In this document: positions 1 to 9,464 of the stretch, in pieces | Layout: every line of letters begins with the position of its first letter | Numbering within the stretch: position 1 is the stretch's first letter | Source of the DNA: Thermoflavifilum thermophilum | Lineage (GTDB): Bacteria > Bacteroidota > Bacteroidia > Chitinophagales > Chitinophagaceae | Direction: 5' to 3' | Length of the DNA stretch: 64,000 bases | Assembly: GCF_900116565.1 (NCBI RefSeq) | Contig: NZ_FPCJ01000001.1 | Location: forward strand, 248,001 to 312,000 | Translations under genes and position numbers: made by a program | The notes under the pieces: generated by a model | Database searches by the model: none | What the model saw: only the letters and a program-made list of their open reading frames with translations | Told to the model about the DNA's origin: nothing

Positions 1-391
1 CAATGAATGGTCTCGTAGCTACAATCTGAACGGCCTGCAATGCATGACTTCCCGTTTGCAGCTGAACCGAAGGCAATTGTACCTGATATTGGCCATGCTT
101 CAGCTCGAATGGTAGCGTAACCGATTGCCTGCCAAGCAAACTTACCTTTAGCAGATACGTACCTGCTGCCGGAAGTTGCAGATGAAACCTTCCGGCAGAG
201 TCTGTGATGGCTCCACCAGCTAAAGCAGAATCGGGTAAATGAAATACACGAACTGTGGCAAAACCCGCAGCCAGGGCACTGTCTTCCATGACCCTTCCCT
301 TTACCTGATAAACCGATTGGGCAAATACAGGCATTCCTGATCCGATGAAGAGGATCATCCCAGCAAGAATAACGTGGTGAAAATTTTTCAT
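1..391 (-). CDS. TonB-dependent receptor / outer-membrane beta-barrel family protein, N-terminal part (partial)
   Basis: The first 130 codons of a gene that runs off the left edge. Seen: a signal peptide (MKNFHHVILAGM... ending at VFAQ), then a carboxypeptidase-regulatory-like beta-sandwich with GRV, FATVRVF, GAITDSAGRF and GTYLLKVSLLG, then a VQIVATRPFI segment. That last motif is where Bacteroidota outer-membrane beta-barrel family proteins (TonB-dependent receptor-like, OMP_b-brl_3 type) pass into the plug. Known of the family: outer-membrane uptake or adhesion barrels, often controlled by BlaI/M56-type regulators. The barrel itself is outside the window, so the substrate cannot be inferred. 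The ATG at 391 fits the signal peptide. A promoter box and a perfect palindrome lie directly upstream. Confidence 0.8.
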   Translation of the reverse strand, partial: MKNFHHVILAGMILFIGSGMPVFAQSVYQVKGRVMEDSALAAGFATVRVFHLPDSALAGGAITDSAGRFHLQLPAAGTYLLKVSLLGRQSVTLPFELKHGQYQVQLPSVQLQTGSHALQAVQIVATRPFI

Positions 392-429
392 TTGGTTATT
401 TTTAGTAGTTATCAATTATAGATACTTTA

Positions 430-437
430 CAAAAGTA
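430..437 (-). promoter_or_regulatory. Putative -7 promoter box for the receptor gene
   Basis: On the minus strand this reads TACTTTTG, a perfect TAnnTTTG Bacteroidota -7 element, about 40 nt upstream of the ATG at 391. No clear -33 TTG is visible; the palindrome at 436-462 occupies the space between the two elements, so a bound repressor would block the promoter. The assignment is inference from motif and position. Confidence 0.5.
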
Positions 438-462
438 TGTACTATGCTAAACATAGTACATA
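436..462. promoter_or_regulatory. Perfect 11-bp inverted repeat, candidate operator
   Basis: TATGTACTATG and CATAGTACATA (436-446 and 452-462) are exact reverse complements separated by the 5 bases CTAAA. The site overlaps the -7 box of the outer-membrane receptor gene and the expected -33 region. Size and symmetry suit a dimeric winged-helix repressor; the TACTA...TAGTA core resembles BlaI/MecI/CopY-class operators, but no such regulator gene lies in this window. It is not a terminator, since it has low GC and no T-tract. Confidence 0.5.
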
Positions 463-673
463 ATAATACATAAACGGTTTTATGTCAGGATGAATGGCAA
501 CAACTATCACCTGTAAAACGAAGGGGCTGAAAAAAGGTTACATCTTCCCTTTAAATAGAATCGCCAGAGCTCCCGGCTGGGAAGCATTTCTACAAAGCAC
601 TATCGGGAAATATAGCTGGCTTGCCGGAAGCAAGTTTGCAGCCTGGATGATAAACAAAATCAACTCCGGACAA

Positions 674-1981
674 TTAAGACCTTGTTACAGGCCGTAGGGG
701 TTGCAAAAGAGGGTGTTTGCGGTGCACATAAACAATCAAAACCACGCCTACCATGATTAGCAACATGGAAATCAATTCAGCCTGTGTGGGATGAATACCG
801 AAAATATTATATTTCGTATTTACACGGATGAGTTCAACCAGGAAGCGCTCGGTCCCATTCATGATGAGATAGATAGCCGTTAGCAAACCCGGCCTGAAGA
901 TGCGTTTCCTGAGATACCACAGAGCTGCAAACAACAGCAGGCAGGTTGTGATTTCATACAGAGGTGTGGGAAATACTGGCACAGGAAGCATGGCACAATG
1001 CAGGCCTGCACATCCGGGTATGGGTACGCCTTCATTGTTGATGTTGTGCGGATAGGTAAATGCAAACAACCAGTCAGGCAAAAACGATAACCAGTGAGGC
1101 TTTAGAAAATAAGCATGCGGCACATGTGAAAAACTGCCATAAGTCGCAAGAAAGAAATCTTGATACTGATGCAGGGCCTGCTGAAATCCCCCCGGAGGAG
1201 CAGGTACAACCCCTCCATGACCGTCATTCAAATACGCACTGTTGTAAATGCCCCAGTCGCCATCTCCGGCCATGTGGCAGCCGATCCTGCCCAATCCATA
1301 AGCCAACATCATAGCGGGTGCAAAAGCATCGGCCAGATGCCATAAATCAATGTTTTTTTTGCGAGCATACCAGGCAATTCCCACGCCAGCTACAATCAAC
1401 CCTCCATAAAAAGTAAGTCCACTGAACGACAAAAAGCTGTGCAGCGGGTCCTGCATATAGCTGTGCCAGTTTTCAAGGCTATCAAAAATTTTCGCTCCTA
1501 TCAGCCCACCAACAGCTGCTATGATGGTAAAATCGCCAACCCGCTGATGAGGCATGACTAATTCTTCGCGTAAGACCGGCTTTGCCAGTTGTTGCTTTTT
1601 ACGACTGCGATAGCGTTGATATGCCATCACCAGTGCCAGGACAATGCCTGCAGGCAGGTTTCCTGCACCGGAAAGGATATAGGCCTGAGGCTGATCTACA
1701 AATGCATCCCATTGAAGCAAAGCACCCACTAACTTAAACCCCAGCAGAAAACCTATCAATGCATGAAATACAATATCTGAAAAAGAGGGCGGCTTGCCCA
1801 CCCAGTATTTTTCTTGCGTACCTTTTATCCATCCCAATCTTTCCCTTCGCTTCAATTCAAGGGTTAATACATAGGCTGCTGCCAGAAAAGCAATGGCTAC
1901 AAAAAAACCAAATGTCTGAATGGGAAGGCGAACATGAATACCAAAAACATCCTGGAGCAAATCAGATAACGAAGGATACAT
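674..1981 (-). CDS. lgt: Prolipoprotein diacylglyceryl transferase
   Basis: Transfers diacylglyceryl from phosphatidylglycerol to the lipobox cysteine of prolipoproteins in the inner membrane, the first step of lipoprotein maturation. Seen: a multi-span membrane protein with the Lgt signature GRIGCHMAGDGDWG (catalytic Arg/Gly/Cys region), the upstream SGLTFYGGLI segment, and a late TERFLVELIR motif. At 435 aa it is clearly longer than proteobacterial Lgt (about 290 aa). The extra length is in the N-terminal half, around a basic loop (RSRKKQQLAKP), and in a proline-rich periplasmic insert (residues about 255-310). Several lipoproteins in this window (FKBP, TamL, LptE, DUF4136) would be its substrates. 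It stands alone, with spacers on both sides. Confidence 0.93.
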   Translation of the reverse strand: MYPSLSDLLQDVFGIHVRLPIQTFGFFVAIAFLAAAYVLTLELKRRERLGWIKGTQEKYWVGKPPSFSDIVFHALIGFLLGFKLVGALLQWDAFVDQPQAYILSGAGNLPAGIVLALVMAYQRYRSRKKQQLAKPVLREELVMPHQRVGDFTIIAAVGGLIGAKIFDSLENWHSYMQDPLHSFLSFSGLTFYGGLIVAGVGIAWYARKKNIDLWHLADAFAPAMMLAYGLGRIGCHMAGDGDWGIYNSAYLNDGHGGVVPAPPGGFQQALHQYQDFFLATYGSFSHVPHAYFLKPHWLSFLPDWLFAFTYPHNINNEGVPIPGCAGLHCAMLPVPVFPTPLYEITTCLLLFAALWYLRKRIFRPGLLTAIYLIMNGTERFLVELIRVNTKYNIFGIHPTQAELISMLLIMVGVVLIVYVHRKHPLLQPLRPVTRS

Positions 1982-2114
1982 GCAAAAAAAATTTGGTGAT
2001 CTGAAAGCACACTATGAACAAAGCCGAATTTCACAGTGCCTCAAACCACCAAATTATAAGTTAAATTCCAAACTGCCAACAGCATCCATTGCAGTTTGAA
2101 ATTTTTATTTTTCC

Positions 2115-2528
2115 CTAACAATACTGATCAAATGCAGCGATCAGGCTTTGGGCAATTACCTGCGCAGGTCTTCCTTCAATCATATGCCTTTCTATCATCA
2201 GTACTAATTTGCCATCCTTAAACAATGCAATGGATGGAGATGAAGGCGGATAAGGAAGCAAATGTTTACGAATCTGTTCTACTGCCTCGAAATCAAAGCC
2301 TGCAAAACTTGTAACTAAGTAATCGGGTTTTTTGTTGGCACGGGCTAAAGCCATCAATACTCCAGGCCGCGCTGTACCAGCGGAACAACCACATACCGAA
2401 TTGATGACCACAAGCGTGGTACCTTTGCGTGCAAGTGCTTGCTCTACTTCTTCACGGGTAAGCAATTCTTCGAAACCATTTTCCGTGAGTTCAGCCTTCA
2501 TCGGCAATACCAGTTCAGCTGGATACAT
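2115..2528 (-). CDS. brxA: BrxA/BrxB family bacilliredoxin
   Basis: A small cytoplasmic thioredoxin-fold protein of the YphP/YqiW (bacilliredoxin) family. In Firmicutes it removes bacillithiol from S-bacillithiolated proteins. Seen: 137 aa, close to the family size, with the diagnostic VCGCSAG active site (Cys46 and Cys48), the following TARPG, and a C-terminal LVLMIERHMIEGR stretch typical of the family. Bacillithiol synthesis genes are not in the window, so the thiol partner is inferred from family knowledge only. The ATG at 2528 is preceded by a TATCTTTG promoter box 20 bases upstream. Transcribed alone. Confidence 0.88.
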   Translation of the reverse strand: MYPAELVLPMKAELTENGFEELLTREEVEQALARKGTTLVVINSVCGCSAGTARPGVLMALARANKKPDYLVTSFAGFDFEAVEQIRKHLLPYPPSSPSIALFKDGKLVLMIERHMIEGRPAQVIAQSLIAAFDQYC

Positions 2529-2547
2529 ATTTGTTATTTTTCAGGCA

Positions 2548-2581
2548 CAAAGATAATAAATTCTACGTATAAGAAAACAAA
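2548..2581 (-). promoter_or_regulatory. Promoter of the bacilliredoxin gene
   Basis: On minus, TTTG at 2581-2578 and a perfect TAnnTTTG box (TATCTTTG) at 2555-2548, separated by 22 bases. This matches the Bacteroidota -33/-7 arrangement with a slightly long spacer. The predicted transcript would start about 15 nt before the ATG at 2528. Confidence 0.55.
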
Positions 2582-2601
2582 TCCGAATTACCGATGTATC
2601 A

Positions 2602-2642
2602 TAAAAAACATTAACATCATCTATGTGAAATAGCGTGATGTT
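2602..2642 (-). terminator. Rho-independent terminator after the CE2-type esterase
   Basis: On minus, AACATCA pairs with TGATGTT around an inner CTAT/ATAG stem with a 5-base loop, followed by AATGTTTTTT. It lies downstream of the esterase stop at 2719 and just before the bacilliredoxin promoter, so it would separate the two transcripts. Confidence 0.5.
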
Positions 2643-2718
2643 ATACGTAAACAAGAATGATGATGTAAAATAGATTTTATATATCCGGGTAAATTGACAA
2701 TTTATTGACAGTGAAAAA

Positions 2719-3825
2719 TTACCAATGCATGCGTGTACGGATATAAGCTGCAAGTAATCTACCCATCTCCTGTTGTTCCTGTACATCAGGATGCTCTCCA
2801 CAACCCTGGTGATAGCGTTGGGTAAAGAAAAAATAACTGATTTGTGGATCTCCTTCTTTCTTTATGGCGTCACAAACCGATTGTATATATTTCTTTAACA
2901 CTGCGTTCAACTTTTCATCGGCCATCGGACTGTTTAAACAGATGAAATAAGCTTTCGGATAAACCCTGCGTAAAGTGTGGATAAATTGCACATAAGCATT
3001 GCAAAATGCAGCTGAATCCTGAATGCCATCATTCTGTCCCAAACAAATAGTAACAACATCAGGTTGATAATCCGTAAAATTCCATAGCAGGCCATCTTCA
3101 CGCATATTTATTTTATCATAAACCTGCGGCATGGTAATCCGCATCTGACAACAACTGTGAATTAATCCGATACCTGAAACCGCACTGAGATGCCATTGTG
3201 CATGCAGCAAACGTGCTGCTACGGCACCATAACTCATATACGCATTGTGTTGATCATACCAGGCTCCTTTTCCACATGGAATTTGCGATGTATCTGCACC
3301 AAAACCGCATGTGATTGAATTTCCAAAACATTCAATTTTTCTGGTAGGTAGTGGATCCGGAGGTAATAATGTCTGACAAATGATACCCCTGCACGCAATA
3401 TATCCATTGCCAGATTCTGTGTCTTTACATACCAATATGCGATGAACAGATGCATCATGACTTGCTGGCATCTGAATGAGAATAGTATCAATCTTCCTGG
3501 TGAGATGAATTCTTTGTAAACATGTATCATCAATTACAATTTCGATATAATTCTGATGCTGACCATACAGTTGTTCATCTTCTACAATCAGTTGTATCTG
3601 ATGGTCGTGGGTATGAAAATAAAAATAGCTTCCTGGTAACCACAGACGGGGCTGATGGGGTTGTGAATAATCAATGCGACCTACATACAAGATGCGTGAA
3701 TCATCTCCTGCATAAAACCGTGTTTGTGCATTTGAAGCGCAGAAAAAGAATAAAAAAAGGAGTACATAAATCCCTTTCGATGTGTTCATGCCTACGAATA
3801 TCTTGTTTCGAATGATTTTTTTCAT
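2719..3825 (-). CDS. Secreted SGNH/GDSL esterase, carbohydrate esterase family 2-like (acetylxylan esterase type)
   Basis: Likely an exported deacetylase of plant polysaccharides. Seen: a signal peptide ending near CASNAQ (residue 34), an N-terminal beta-sandwich domain (about 40-155), then an SGNH hydrolase domain with GNSITCGFGA (nucleophile Ser170), LGQND (262-266, block III) and GCGEHPD (His345). This two-domain layout, with a Ser-His dyad in GNSIT and HPD contexts, is that of CE2 enzymes. Length is 368 aa, as usual. A second in-frame ATG at residue 13 also gives a workable signal peptide. No glycoside hydrolase or SusCD pair is adjacent, so the natural substrate is not indicated by context. 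It lies 115 bases downstream of the TolB-like gene on the same strand. Confidence 0.8.
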   Translation of the reverse strand: MKKIIRNKIFVGMNTSKGIYVLLFLFFFCASNAQTRFYAGDDSRILYVGRIDYSQPHQPRLWLPGSYFYFHTHDHQIQLIVEDEQLYGQHQNYIEIVIDDTCLQRIHLTRKIDTILIQMPASHDASVHRILVCKDTESGNGYIACRGIICQTLLPPDPLPTRKIECFGNSITCGFGADTSQIPCGKGAWYDQHNAYMSYGAVAARLLHAQWHLSAVSGIGLIHSCCQMRITMPQVYDKINMREDGLLWNFTDYQPDVVTICLGQNDGIQDSAAFCNAYVQFIHTLRRVYPKAYFICLNSPMADEKLNAVLKKYIQSVCDAIKKEGDPQISYFFFTQRYHQGCGEHPDVQEQQEMGRLLAAYIRTRMHW

Positions 3826-3940
3826 TTGTTCATGTTTTTAATCAGCAAAAAAACCAATGTGATTATGAAAATCCATCATGCTTTCAAAATGAAACATACT
3901 TCGTTTAGCTTTTGCATCTTCAGTATTTGATTTTGTGTTT

Positions 3941-5446
3941 TTACCACATACCCGAATTGCTTACAAAAGCTATAAAACGGCTGTCGGGCGACCAGGACGG
4001 TGTATTGATAGTTCCCTGTCCGCCATACACATAAGCCAATACTTTGGGTTGGCCGCCATCAGCGGGCATCGTGCGGATATACACTTTTTTATAGAACGGA
4101 TGATCGTCGGGCCGCACATCCGGCAGATAAGAAAGAAATACCATCCATTTTCCATCAGGTGAAATATGCGGAAACCAGTTCTGAAAATCATCATGCGTAA
4201 GTTGTTCTGCTGATGAACCATCGGGCTTCATGCGCCAGACCTGCATATGTCCAGAACGCACAGAATTGAAATAAATAAATTTGCCATCCGGACTATATTC
4301 CGGACCATCATCCAATCCCGGAGAAAAAGTAAGTCTTTGTTCTTCGCCACCCTGCACAGAAATCCGATAAATATCAAACTCGCCGTTTCGTTGTGCAGTA
4401 AATACCAGATAGCGGCCATCAGGCGACCAGCCATGCAAATAGGAAGGACCTATTGGCGTAATTAACCTGGGTTCACCGCCCTGTATGGGAACAATATACA
4501 CATGTGAAGATGTGCTGCTGTCCGGTGTATTGCTGATGCCCAGCCATTTGCCATCAAATGAAATCACATGATCATTGTTGTTTTGTGTAGCATGTTCGGT
4601 TGGAATCAGGGATATCTGATGTGTAATAAGAGAAAAGCGATAAAGCTTGCCATCTTTATTAAAGATGAGTGATTGACCATCACGCGTCCAGTTGGGTGCC
4701 TGAACAGAACCTTTATCTGTATAAATCATCCACCGATGTCCATTGTGTACATCCAGTATTTCAATATGGCTTCCCAGATAATCACGGTAAGGTACCAAAG
4801 AAGGCGGAGCCGGACGAATGATGCGAACATTGCGGAAAATCACAGTTTCTGAACGATCTGGCTGATGTGCGCATACAAATAATCCTGCATAAATCGTATC
4901 CGGCAAATCAACGGTATCCACTTCCACTTGTTGCAAGGTATCACCAAAGCGGGCAGCTGAAACAATATACCGGTTCCCCTGTCTTTCCAGTTGTAGTACC
5001 CATGCACTATCCACAGGCAATTGTTTTTCCTCTGTTATGCCATTGGCATGAGCACGGTATTGCAGGGAAATCAATCCGTTGCCATGCGCTACTGCACTTA
5101 CATGCATGGCATGGGCATCCAGGCTGCTACGTATCATCCAGCCTGCCTTGCGATGTGGTTCTATACTTTTTTCCGGCCAATATAACTCAGCTTGCAAAAT
5201 GAAATCGCCCGACAGCCGCGTGTAGAGATAGTGAAAGGCATCCGTACGATCCCAGATATTGCTGCCTGAACCTCTTATCCAGTATGTTTGTGATACTGGA
5301 TTATACGCTGCTTCGCCTGCAATGGCCACTGTGCCCACATCGGCCTGATCGCTGAATTGGCCTATGCTGCTTGTCTGAGCCATACCCGATAAAGGCAATA
5401 TCCATATCAGCCCAATACCAATCAGGGGAGTAAATATTTTCTTCAT
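3941..5446 (-). CDS. Secreted TolB-like beta-propeller (PD40) protein with N-terminal laminin-G-like domain
   Basis: 501 aa. Starting at the ATG at 5446 gives AGGTGAT just before the start and a signal peptide ending at SGMAQ; a longer frame to 5518 lacks both. Seen: residues about 25-210 form a DUF1349/laminin-G-like lectin fold (FSDQADVGTVA, GSGSNIW, GDFILQAEL, RKAGWMIRSSLDA). Residues about 225-500 contain PD40/WD40-like propeller repeats with the GW(S/T)PDGR, FSPDGKFI and ISPDGKW pattern, ending WSPDSRFIAFVS. Bacteroidota homologues are usually labelled TolB family or, wrongly, TolR. Inferred role: a periplasmic or surface carbohydrate- or protein-binding scaffold; no catalytic residues are evident. 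It lies upstream of the CE2 esterase, but the 115-base gap leaves co-transcription open. Confidence 0.75.
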   Translation of the reverse strand: MKKIFTPLIGIGLIWILPLSGMAQTSSIGQFSDQADVGTVAIAGEAAYNPVSQTYWIRGSGSNIWDRTDAFHYLYTRLSGDFILQAELYWPEKSIEPHRKAGWMIRSSLDAHAMHVSAVAHGNGLISLQYRAHANGITEEKQLPVDSAWVLQLERQGNRYIVSAARFGDTLQQVEVDTVDLPDTIYAGLFVCAHQPDRSETVIFRNVRIIRPAPPSLVPYRDYLGSHIEILDVHNGHRWMIYTDKGSVQAPNWTRDGQSLIFNKDGKLYRFSLITHQISLIPTEHATQNNNDHVISFDGKWLGISNTPDSSTSSHVYIVPIQGGEPRLITPIGPSYLHGWSPDGRYLVFTAQRNGEFDIYRISVQGGEEQRLTFSPGLDDGPEYSPDGKFIYFNSVRSGHMQVWRMKPDGSSAEQLTHDDFQNWFPHISPDGKWMVFLSYLPDVRPDDHPFYKKVYIRTMPADGGQPKVLAYVYGGQGTINTPSWSPDSRFIAFVSNSGMW

Positions 5447-5571
5447 ATCACCTGGTTGAAGTGACAAAATAGAAAAAACTTTTCCGGAAAACAAATGCAA
5501 GCACATATCATAACACAAGCTTTCGGATTACCGATGGTGTTTGGAGAATCAGTTTAAAGTCGGACATGAAA

Positions 5572-5600
5572 ATAAAAAGGTCCTCACAAATGTGAGGACC
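5572..5600 (-). terminator. Rho-independent terminator of the TPR gene
   Basis: A GGTCCTCAC/GTGAGGACC stem (5579-5600, loop of 4) is followed on minus by a run of T (5578-5572). It sits 30 bases past the stop of the TPR gene (5630-6889) and reads in its direction. Confidence 0.85.
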
Positions 5601-5629
5601 CGGGTGTGATAATTACTTTTGAATACACA

Positions 5630-6889
5630 TTACTGAGCCTTGCTATCGGCCTGGTCGTATTTCTGTTTTACTTCGTTGTATTTATCGGTTTCGTTTTTAC
5701 GAGCATATATGGCTTTCAATCCAGACAAGGCATTTTTATAAGCCAATAATTCATTGGAATCGAGTTTACTTTTGGCATCAAGCAAATGATAGGTTTTATC
5801 CAGATAAGGAAGAGCCAGGTTAAGCAGGCTGTCCTGCAGGTGTGCTATTTGTTGTGCACGTTGCTGTTCCTGAGCTGAAGATCCCAGCTGACCCAGTTCA
5901 CGTCCATATTTGGCTGCCTTATTGTAATACAATAAACCCAGATTGAAGTTTGCCGGGTAATCATCCGGTTTCAGGGCAATAGCTTTTTTGTACATATCTA
6001 TTGCTTTTTGCTCCAGTTGCTGGGCATTTGCTGGGGCTGTGGTATCATTGCCCTGTTCATCGGTAGGATGGGCCAGGTTATCATACAAGATGGCCAGGTT
6101 TAGAATAAGATTATAATTGTCAGGATGTTGATTTACTTCATTTTCAAGTTTGCTGATCAGCTCATCTGTTTTTCCTGCTTTTTCATAAAGTTGAATTTCC
6201 AGATTGTTGAAATTATCGTTGGTCGGAAATAATTTTTTACCTTTTTCCACGGTTGCTATTGCACTGTCAAACTGATTCCTGTCCATGTACATATTAGCCA
6301 GTGTAAAATACAGATAGGGTTCCTTATCAAAACCAAGTTCGGATGCCTTCTGAAAATAGGCAAATGCCGTATCCTCATGGTGACTTTGGTGAGCTACATA
6401 ACCTGTATAGAAAATCATGGAAGTATCTGTGGGGAATGAGCCTACACCTTTGTCATTCAAAAAACGGGCAATAGCATAGGTGCGCATAAATTTATCGTAT
6501 GCAGAATCAAATTTCTGTTGATTCAGATCGCCGTAAGCAGCATTTCCCATCACCACATAAATATCGCTGAGGTTTTTAGAAAGCGTGAGTAAAATTTCCG
6601 GATCTTTTGGACTTAATTCCACCGCTTTCTGATAATCCTGAAAAGCTTTCCATGCTTCCTGGGGATCTTTTTTCTCAGTAGCAATGGCTCCATGAATTTC
6701 TCCGCTCAGATACCAGGTTTTCCCTTCTTTGCCAGTCTTATCGTCTTGCAGCGCTTGTTGAATATCTGCCAAGGCTTCATCATAGTTTTTGTTTTTCAGT
6801 GCATCCTCAGCTTTTCTGACCATTTTATTCTGGGCGTAAGACCAGCTGCAGAGGCCAGCCAGAAACACAATAAGCAAGGTTTTTTTCAT
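5630..6889 (-). CDS. Periplasmic tetratricopeptide-repeat protein
   Basis: 419 aa with a signal peptide (MKKTLLIVFLAGLCSWSYAQ) followed directly by TPR helices: AEDALKNKNYDEALADIQQALQ, then repeats with the A...Y..A / P pattern through to about residue 340 (for example MYKKAIALKPDDYPANFNLG), and a charged C-terminal helix (YARKNETDKYNEVKQKYDQ). TPR arrays are protein-binding scaffolds and the partner is unknown. The fixed position just downstream of gyrA on the same strand, with only 76 bases between, suggests possible co-transcription with gyrA. A strong terminator follows it. No enzyme domain is seen. Confidence 0.8.
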   Translation of the reverse strand: MKKTLLIVFLAGLCSWSYAQNKMVRKAEDALKNKNYDEALADIQQALQDDKTGKEGKTWYLSGEIHGAIATEKKDPQEAWKAFQDYQKAVELSPKDPEILLTLSKNLSDIYVVMGNAAYGDLNQQKFDSAYDKFMRTYAIARFLNDKGVGSFPTDTSMIFYTGYVAHQSHHEDTAFAYFQKASELGFDKEPYLYFTLANMYMDRNQFDSAIATVEKGKKLFPTNDNFNNLEIQLYEKAGKTDELISKLENEVNQHPDNYNLILNLAILYDNLAHPTDEQGNDTTAPANAQQLEQKAIDMYKKAIALKPDDYPANFNLGLLYYNKAAKYGRELGQLGSSAQEQQRAQQIAHLQDSLLNLALPYLDKTYHLLDAKSKLDSNELLAYKNALSGLKAIYARKNETDKYNEVKQKYDQADSKAQ

Positions 6890-6965
6890 GATAACAGATG
6901 TATTTTAGGTTGAACAATTCTTTTGCAAAATACAAGATGATTTACAAAAATGCAATGGGACCGAA

Positions 6966-9464
6966 TTATGCCTGATCTTCTTCCTCTTCCATGTTGTTTG
7001 TATGATTTTCCTCTACCCGGGCAATAGATGCAATTTCATCCTGTTCTTCCAGGCGAATGAGTCTTACACCCTGCGTAGCTCTGCCTGCTTCCCGAATATC
7101 TGCAACAGGTGTGCGTATGGTAAGGCCCGATTTGCAGATAATCATCAGATCATCTTTCTTAGACACATCCAGAATGCCTACCAATGCACCTGTTTTGGGA
7201 GTGATCTGAATGGTTTTCACACCTTTACCACCCCTGTTGGTAATCCGGTATTCGCTGATAGTGGTTCGTTTGCCGAATCCCTTTTCAGAAACTACCAGAA
7301 TGGTTTTGTCTGGATCATCTTTATGCACACAGACCATGCCAATAACTTCATCCTGATCATGATCCAGTGTGATGCCCCGCACACCAATGGCTCCGCGCCC
7401 CGTTTCCCGCACGGCCGATTCCGGGAAACGAATCGCCCGCCCGCTTTTTACAGCCATCATTACATCACAATTACCATCGGTAAGCCTGGCATCGAGCAGC
7501 TGATCACCTTCCGTAATGGTAATAGCGATGATACCATTTTGTCTGACTCTGGAAAAATCGGCCAATGGCGATTTTTTAATCATGCCCCTACGGGTGCAGA
7601 ACAGGATATAATGTTTTTGCACGTATGCCTCGTCCTCCAGATCCTTCACGGCTATTACAGCTCTTACCCGATCATCACCTGAAAGGCTGATGAGATTCTG
7701 TATGGCTCTGCCTTTGGCATGCCGTTCTCCTTCTGGAATTTCGAATACTTTTAACCAGTAACATTTTCCTTTTTCAGTGAAAAACAGCATGGTATCGTGA
7801 TTGGAGGCAATAAACAGATGTTCAATAAAATCCTCCTCACGTGTTTTGCCTCCGGTAATGCCCTTTCCACCTCTTCGTTGCTGGCGATAATCGGAAAGGG
7901 ATGTGCGTTTGATATATCCCAAATGTGAAATGGTAATGGCCATGGCCTCATTGGCAATCACATCTTCTGCGCGGATTTCCGTAGTCGTGTGCTGGATTTC
8001 TGTTTTGCGTGCATCACCAAAACGTTCTTTCACATCTTTAAGCTCGTCCTTAATGATGTTCATGCGCAAGGATTGATTGGCAAGAACTTCTTTCAGATAA
8101 GCAATTTGTTTCGAAACTTCTTCATGTTCCTGCCTGATTTTATCCCGTTCCAGACCCGTGAGTCGTTGCAGGCGCAGATCCAGGATAGCTTTAGCCTGTA
8201 TTTCGGTAAGGTTGAATGTATTCATGAGGCCTGTTCTGGCTGATTCCGGATCGGCTGATGATCGAATTAAGGCGATGACTGCATCCAGATGATCGAGTGC
8301 TATCAGATATCCTTCCAGGATATGGGCTCTTTTTTCAGCTTCTCGCAAATCAAACTGGCTGCGGCGCACCACGATCTCATGACGAAAATCCACAAAAGCT
8401 GCTATCAGCTCTTTGATGTTCATCAGCTGCGGACGGCCGTGAATCAGTGCTACATTGTTGACTCCGTAGGAAGTTTGCAGTTCGGTATGCTTGTATAGCT
8501 GATTGATGATAACCTGTGGAATGGCATCGCGCTTCAGGTCAATAACCAGCCTTACCCCTTCCCTGCCGGATTCATCGCGTACATCACTGATGCCTTCGAT
8601 GACCTTGTTGTTCACCAGCTGGGCAATTTTTTCATGCAGCGCAGCTTTGTTGACCTGATAGGGCAATTCGTAAATGATAATCTGATCTTTTCCACTATGG
8701 CTTGTTTCCACCCGCACCTTACCTCTGACAACTATTTTGCCACGACCAGTATGAAATGCCTGCTTTACACCCTCATACCCGTAAATAATGCCACCCGTGG
8801 GGAAATCAGGTGCTTTGATGTATTGCATCAGGCCATCGATGGTGATCTGGGGATCATCAATGTAAGCTAAGCAGGCATCCACAATTTCGCTGAGATTATG
8901 CGGCAGAATATTGGTAGCCATACCTACTGCTATTCCCGAGGCTCCGTTCATGAGTAGTTGCGGAATGCGCGTGGGCAATACAGTGGGCTCTTTGAGGGTA
9001 TCATCAAAATTGTTGGTAAAATCAACGGTTTCTTTCTCGATGTCTTCCAGCATCGCTTCGGCAATGCGCTGGAGCCGGATTTCAGTGTAGCGCATGGCTG
9101 CCGGTGCATCCCCATCCAGTGAACCAAAATTACCATGCCCGTCAATCAGGGGATAACGCATGGTCCAGTCTTGCGCCATCCGCACAATAGCATCATAAAT
9201 CGCACTATCACCATGCGGATGATATTTACCCATCACCTCACCTACAATACGGGCTGACTTTTTATAGGGGCGGTTGCTGTTATTGCCCAGTTCATTCATC
9301 CCATACAGAATCCGGCGTTGCACGGGTTTCAATCCATCACGGGCATCGGGAAGGGCGCGGCTTACAATGACCGACATCGAATAGTCGATGTAAGCCGTTT
9401 TCATCTGTTCTTCAATATTTACCCGAATAATCCGGCCTTGCTGGCCTTCCGTCTCTTCTGCCAT
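6966..9464 (-). CDS. gyrA: DNA gyrase subunit A
   Basis: Catalyses ATP-dependent negative supercoiling together with GyrB. Seen from the ATG at 9464 (832 aa): breakage-reunion domain with [14 protein letters not shown], catalytic Tyr126 in AMRYTEIRL, and the quinolone region [10 protein letters not shown] carrying Ser87 and Asp91 (the E. coli S83 and D87 positions, both wild-type-like). The C-terminal pinwheel has the GyrA box QQRRGGKG, which separates it from ParC, and a later NRGGKGVK repeat. An acidic tail ends EEEEDQA. A longer in-frame start (9491) would lie upstream of the predicted transcription start, since a TAAATTTG box sits at 9500-9493. gyrB is not in the window. Confidence 0.96.
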   Translation of the reverse strand: MAEETEGQQGRIIRVNIEEQMKTAYIDYSMSVIVSRALPDARDGLKPVQRRILYGMNELGNNSNRPYKKSARIVGEVMGKYHPHGDSAIYDAIVRMAQDWTMRYPLIDGHGNFGSLDGDAPAAMRYTEIRLQRIAEAMLEDIEKETVDFTNNFDDTLKEPTVLPTRIPQLLMNGASGIAVGMATNILPHNLSEIVDACLAYIDDPQITIDGLMQYIKAPDFPTGGIIYGYEGVKQAFHTGRGKIVVRGKVRVETSHSGKDQIIIYELPYQVNKAALHEKIAQLVNNKVIEGISDVRDESGREGVRLVIDLKRDAIPQVIINQLYKHTELQTSYGVNNVALIHGRPQLMNIKELIAAFVDFRHEIVVRRSQFDLREAEKRAHILEGYLIALDHLDAVIALIRSSADPESARTGLMNTFNLTEIQAKAILDLRLQRLTGLERDKIRQEHEEVSKQIAYLKEVLANQSLRMNIIKDELKDVKERFGDARKTEIQHTTTEIRAEDVIANEAMAITISHLGYIKRTSLSDYRQQRRGGKGITGGKTREEDFIEHLFIASNHDTMLFFTEKGKCYWLKVFEIPEGERHAKGRAIQNLISLSGDDRVRAVIAVKDLEDEAYVQKHYILFCTRRGMIKKSPLADFSRVRQNGIIAITITEGDQLLDARLTDGNCDVMMAVKSGRAIRFPESAVRETGRGAIGVRGITLDHDQDEVIGMVCVHKDDPDKTILVVSEKGFGKRTTISEYRITNRGGKGVKTIQITPKTGALVGILDVSKKDDLMIICKSGLTIRTPVADIREAGRATQGVRLIRLEEQDEIASIARVEENHTNNMEEEEDQA

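Larger units (their letters stand above)
392..673. other. Intergenic region between the receptor start and the lgt end
   Basis: A 282-base spacer holding the palindrome and promoter box of the leftward gene. A 67-codon open frame on plus (494-697, starting MATTITCK) runs into the 3' end of lgt. It has no recognisable domain, signal peptide or ribosome binding site, so I treat it as chance or as a decayed remnant. Confidence 0.4.

Noticed and set aside
494-697. 67-codon open frame on plus between the receptor and lgt
   Set aside because: No recognisable domain, signal peptide or ribosome binding site, and its end overlaps lgt antisense. Kept only as a note in the intergenic entry.
2693-2710. 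Direct repeat ATTGACA at 11-bp spacing
   Set aside because: Short, AT-rich and between a stop codon and a terminator; no evidence of function.
7002-7682. 226-codon antisense frame inside gyrA
   Set aside because: Mirrors the codon structure of gyrA and has no domain.
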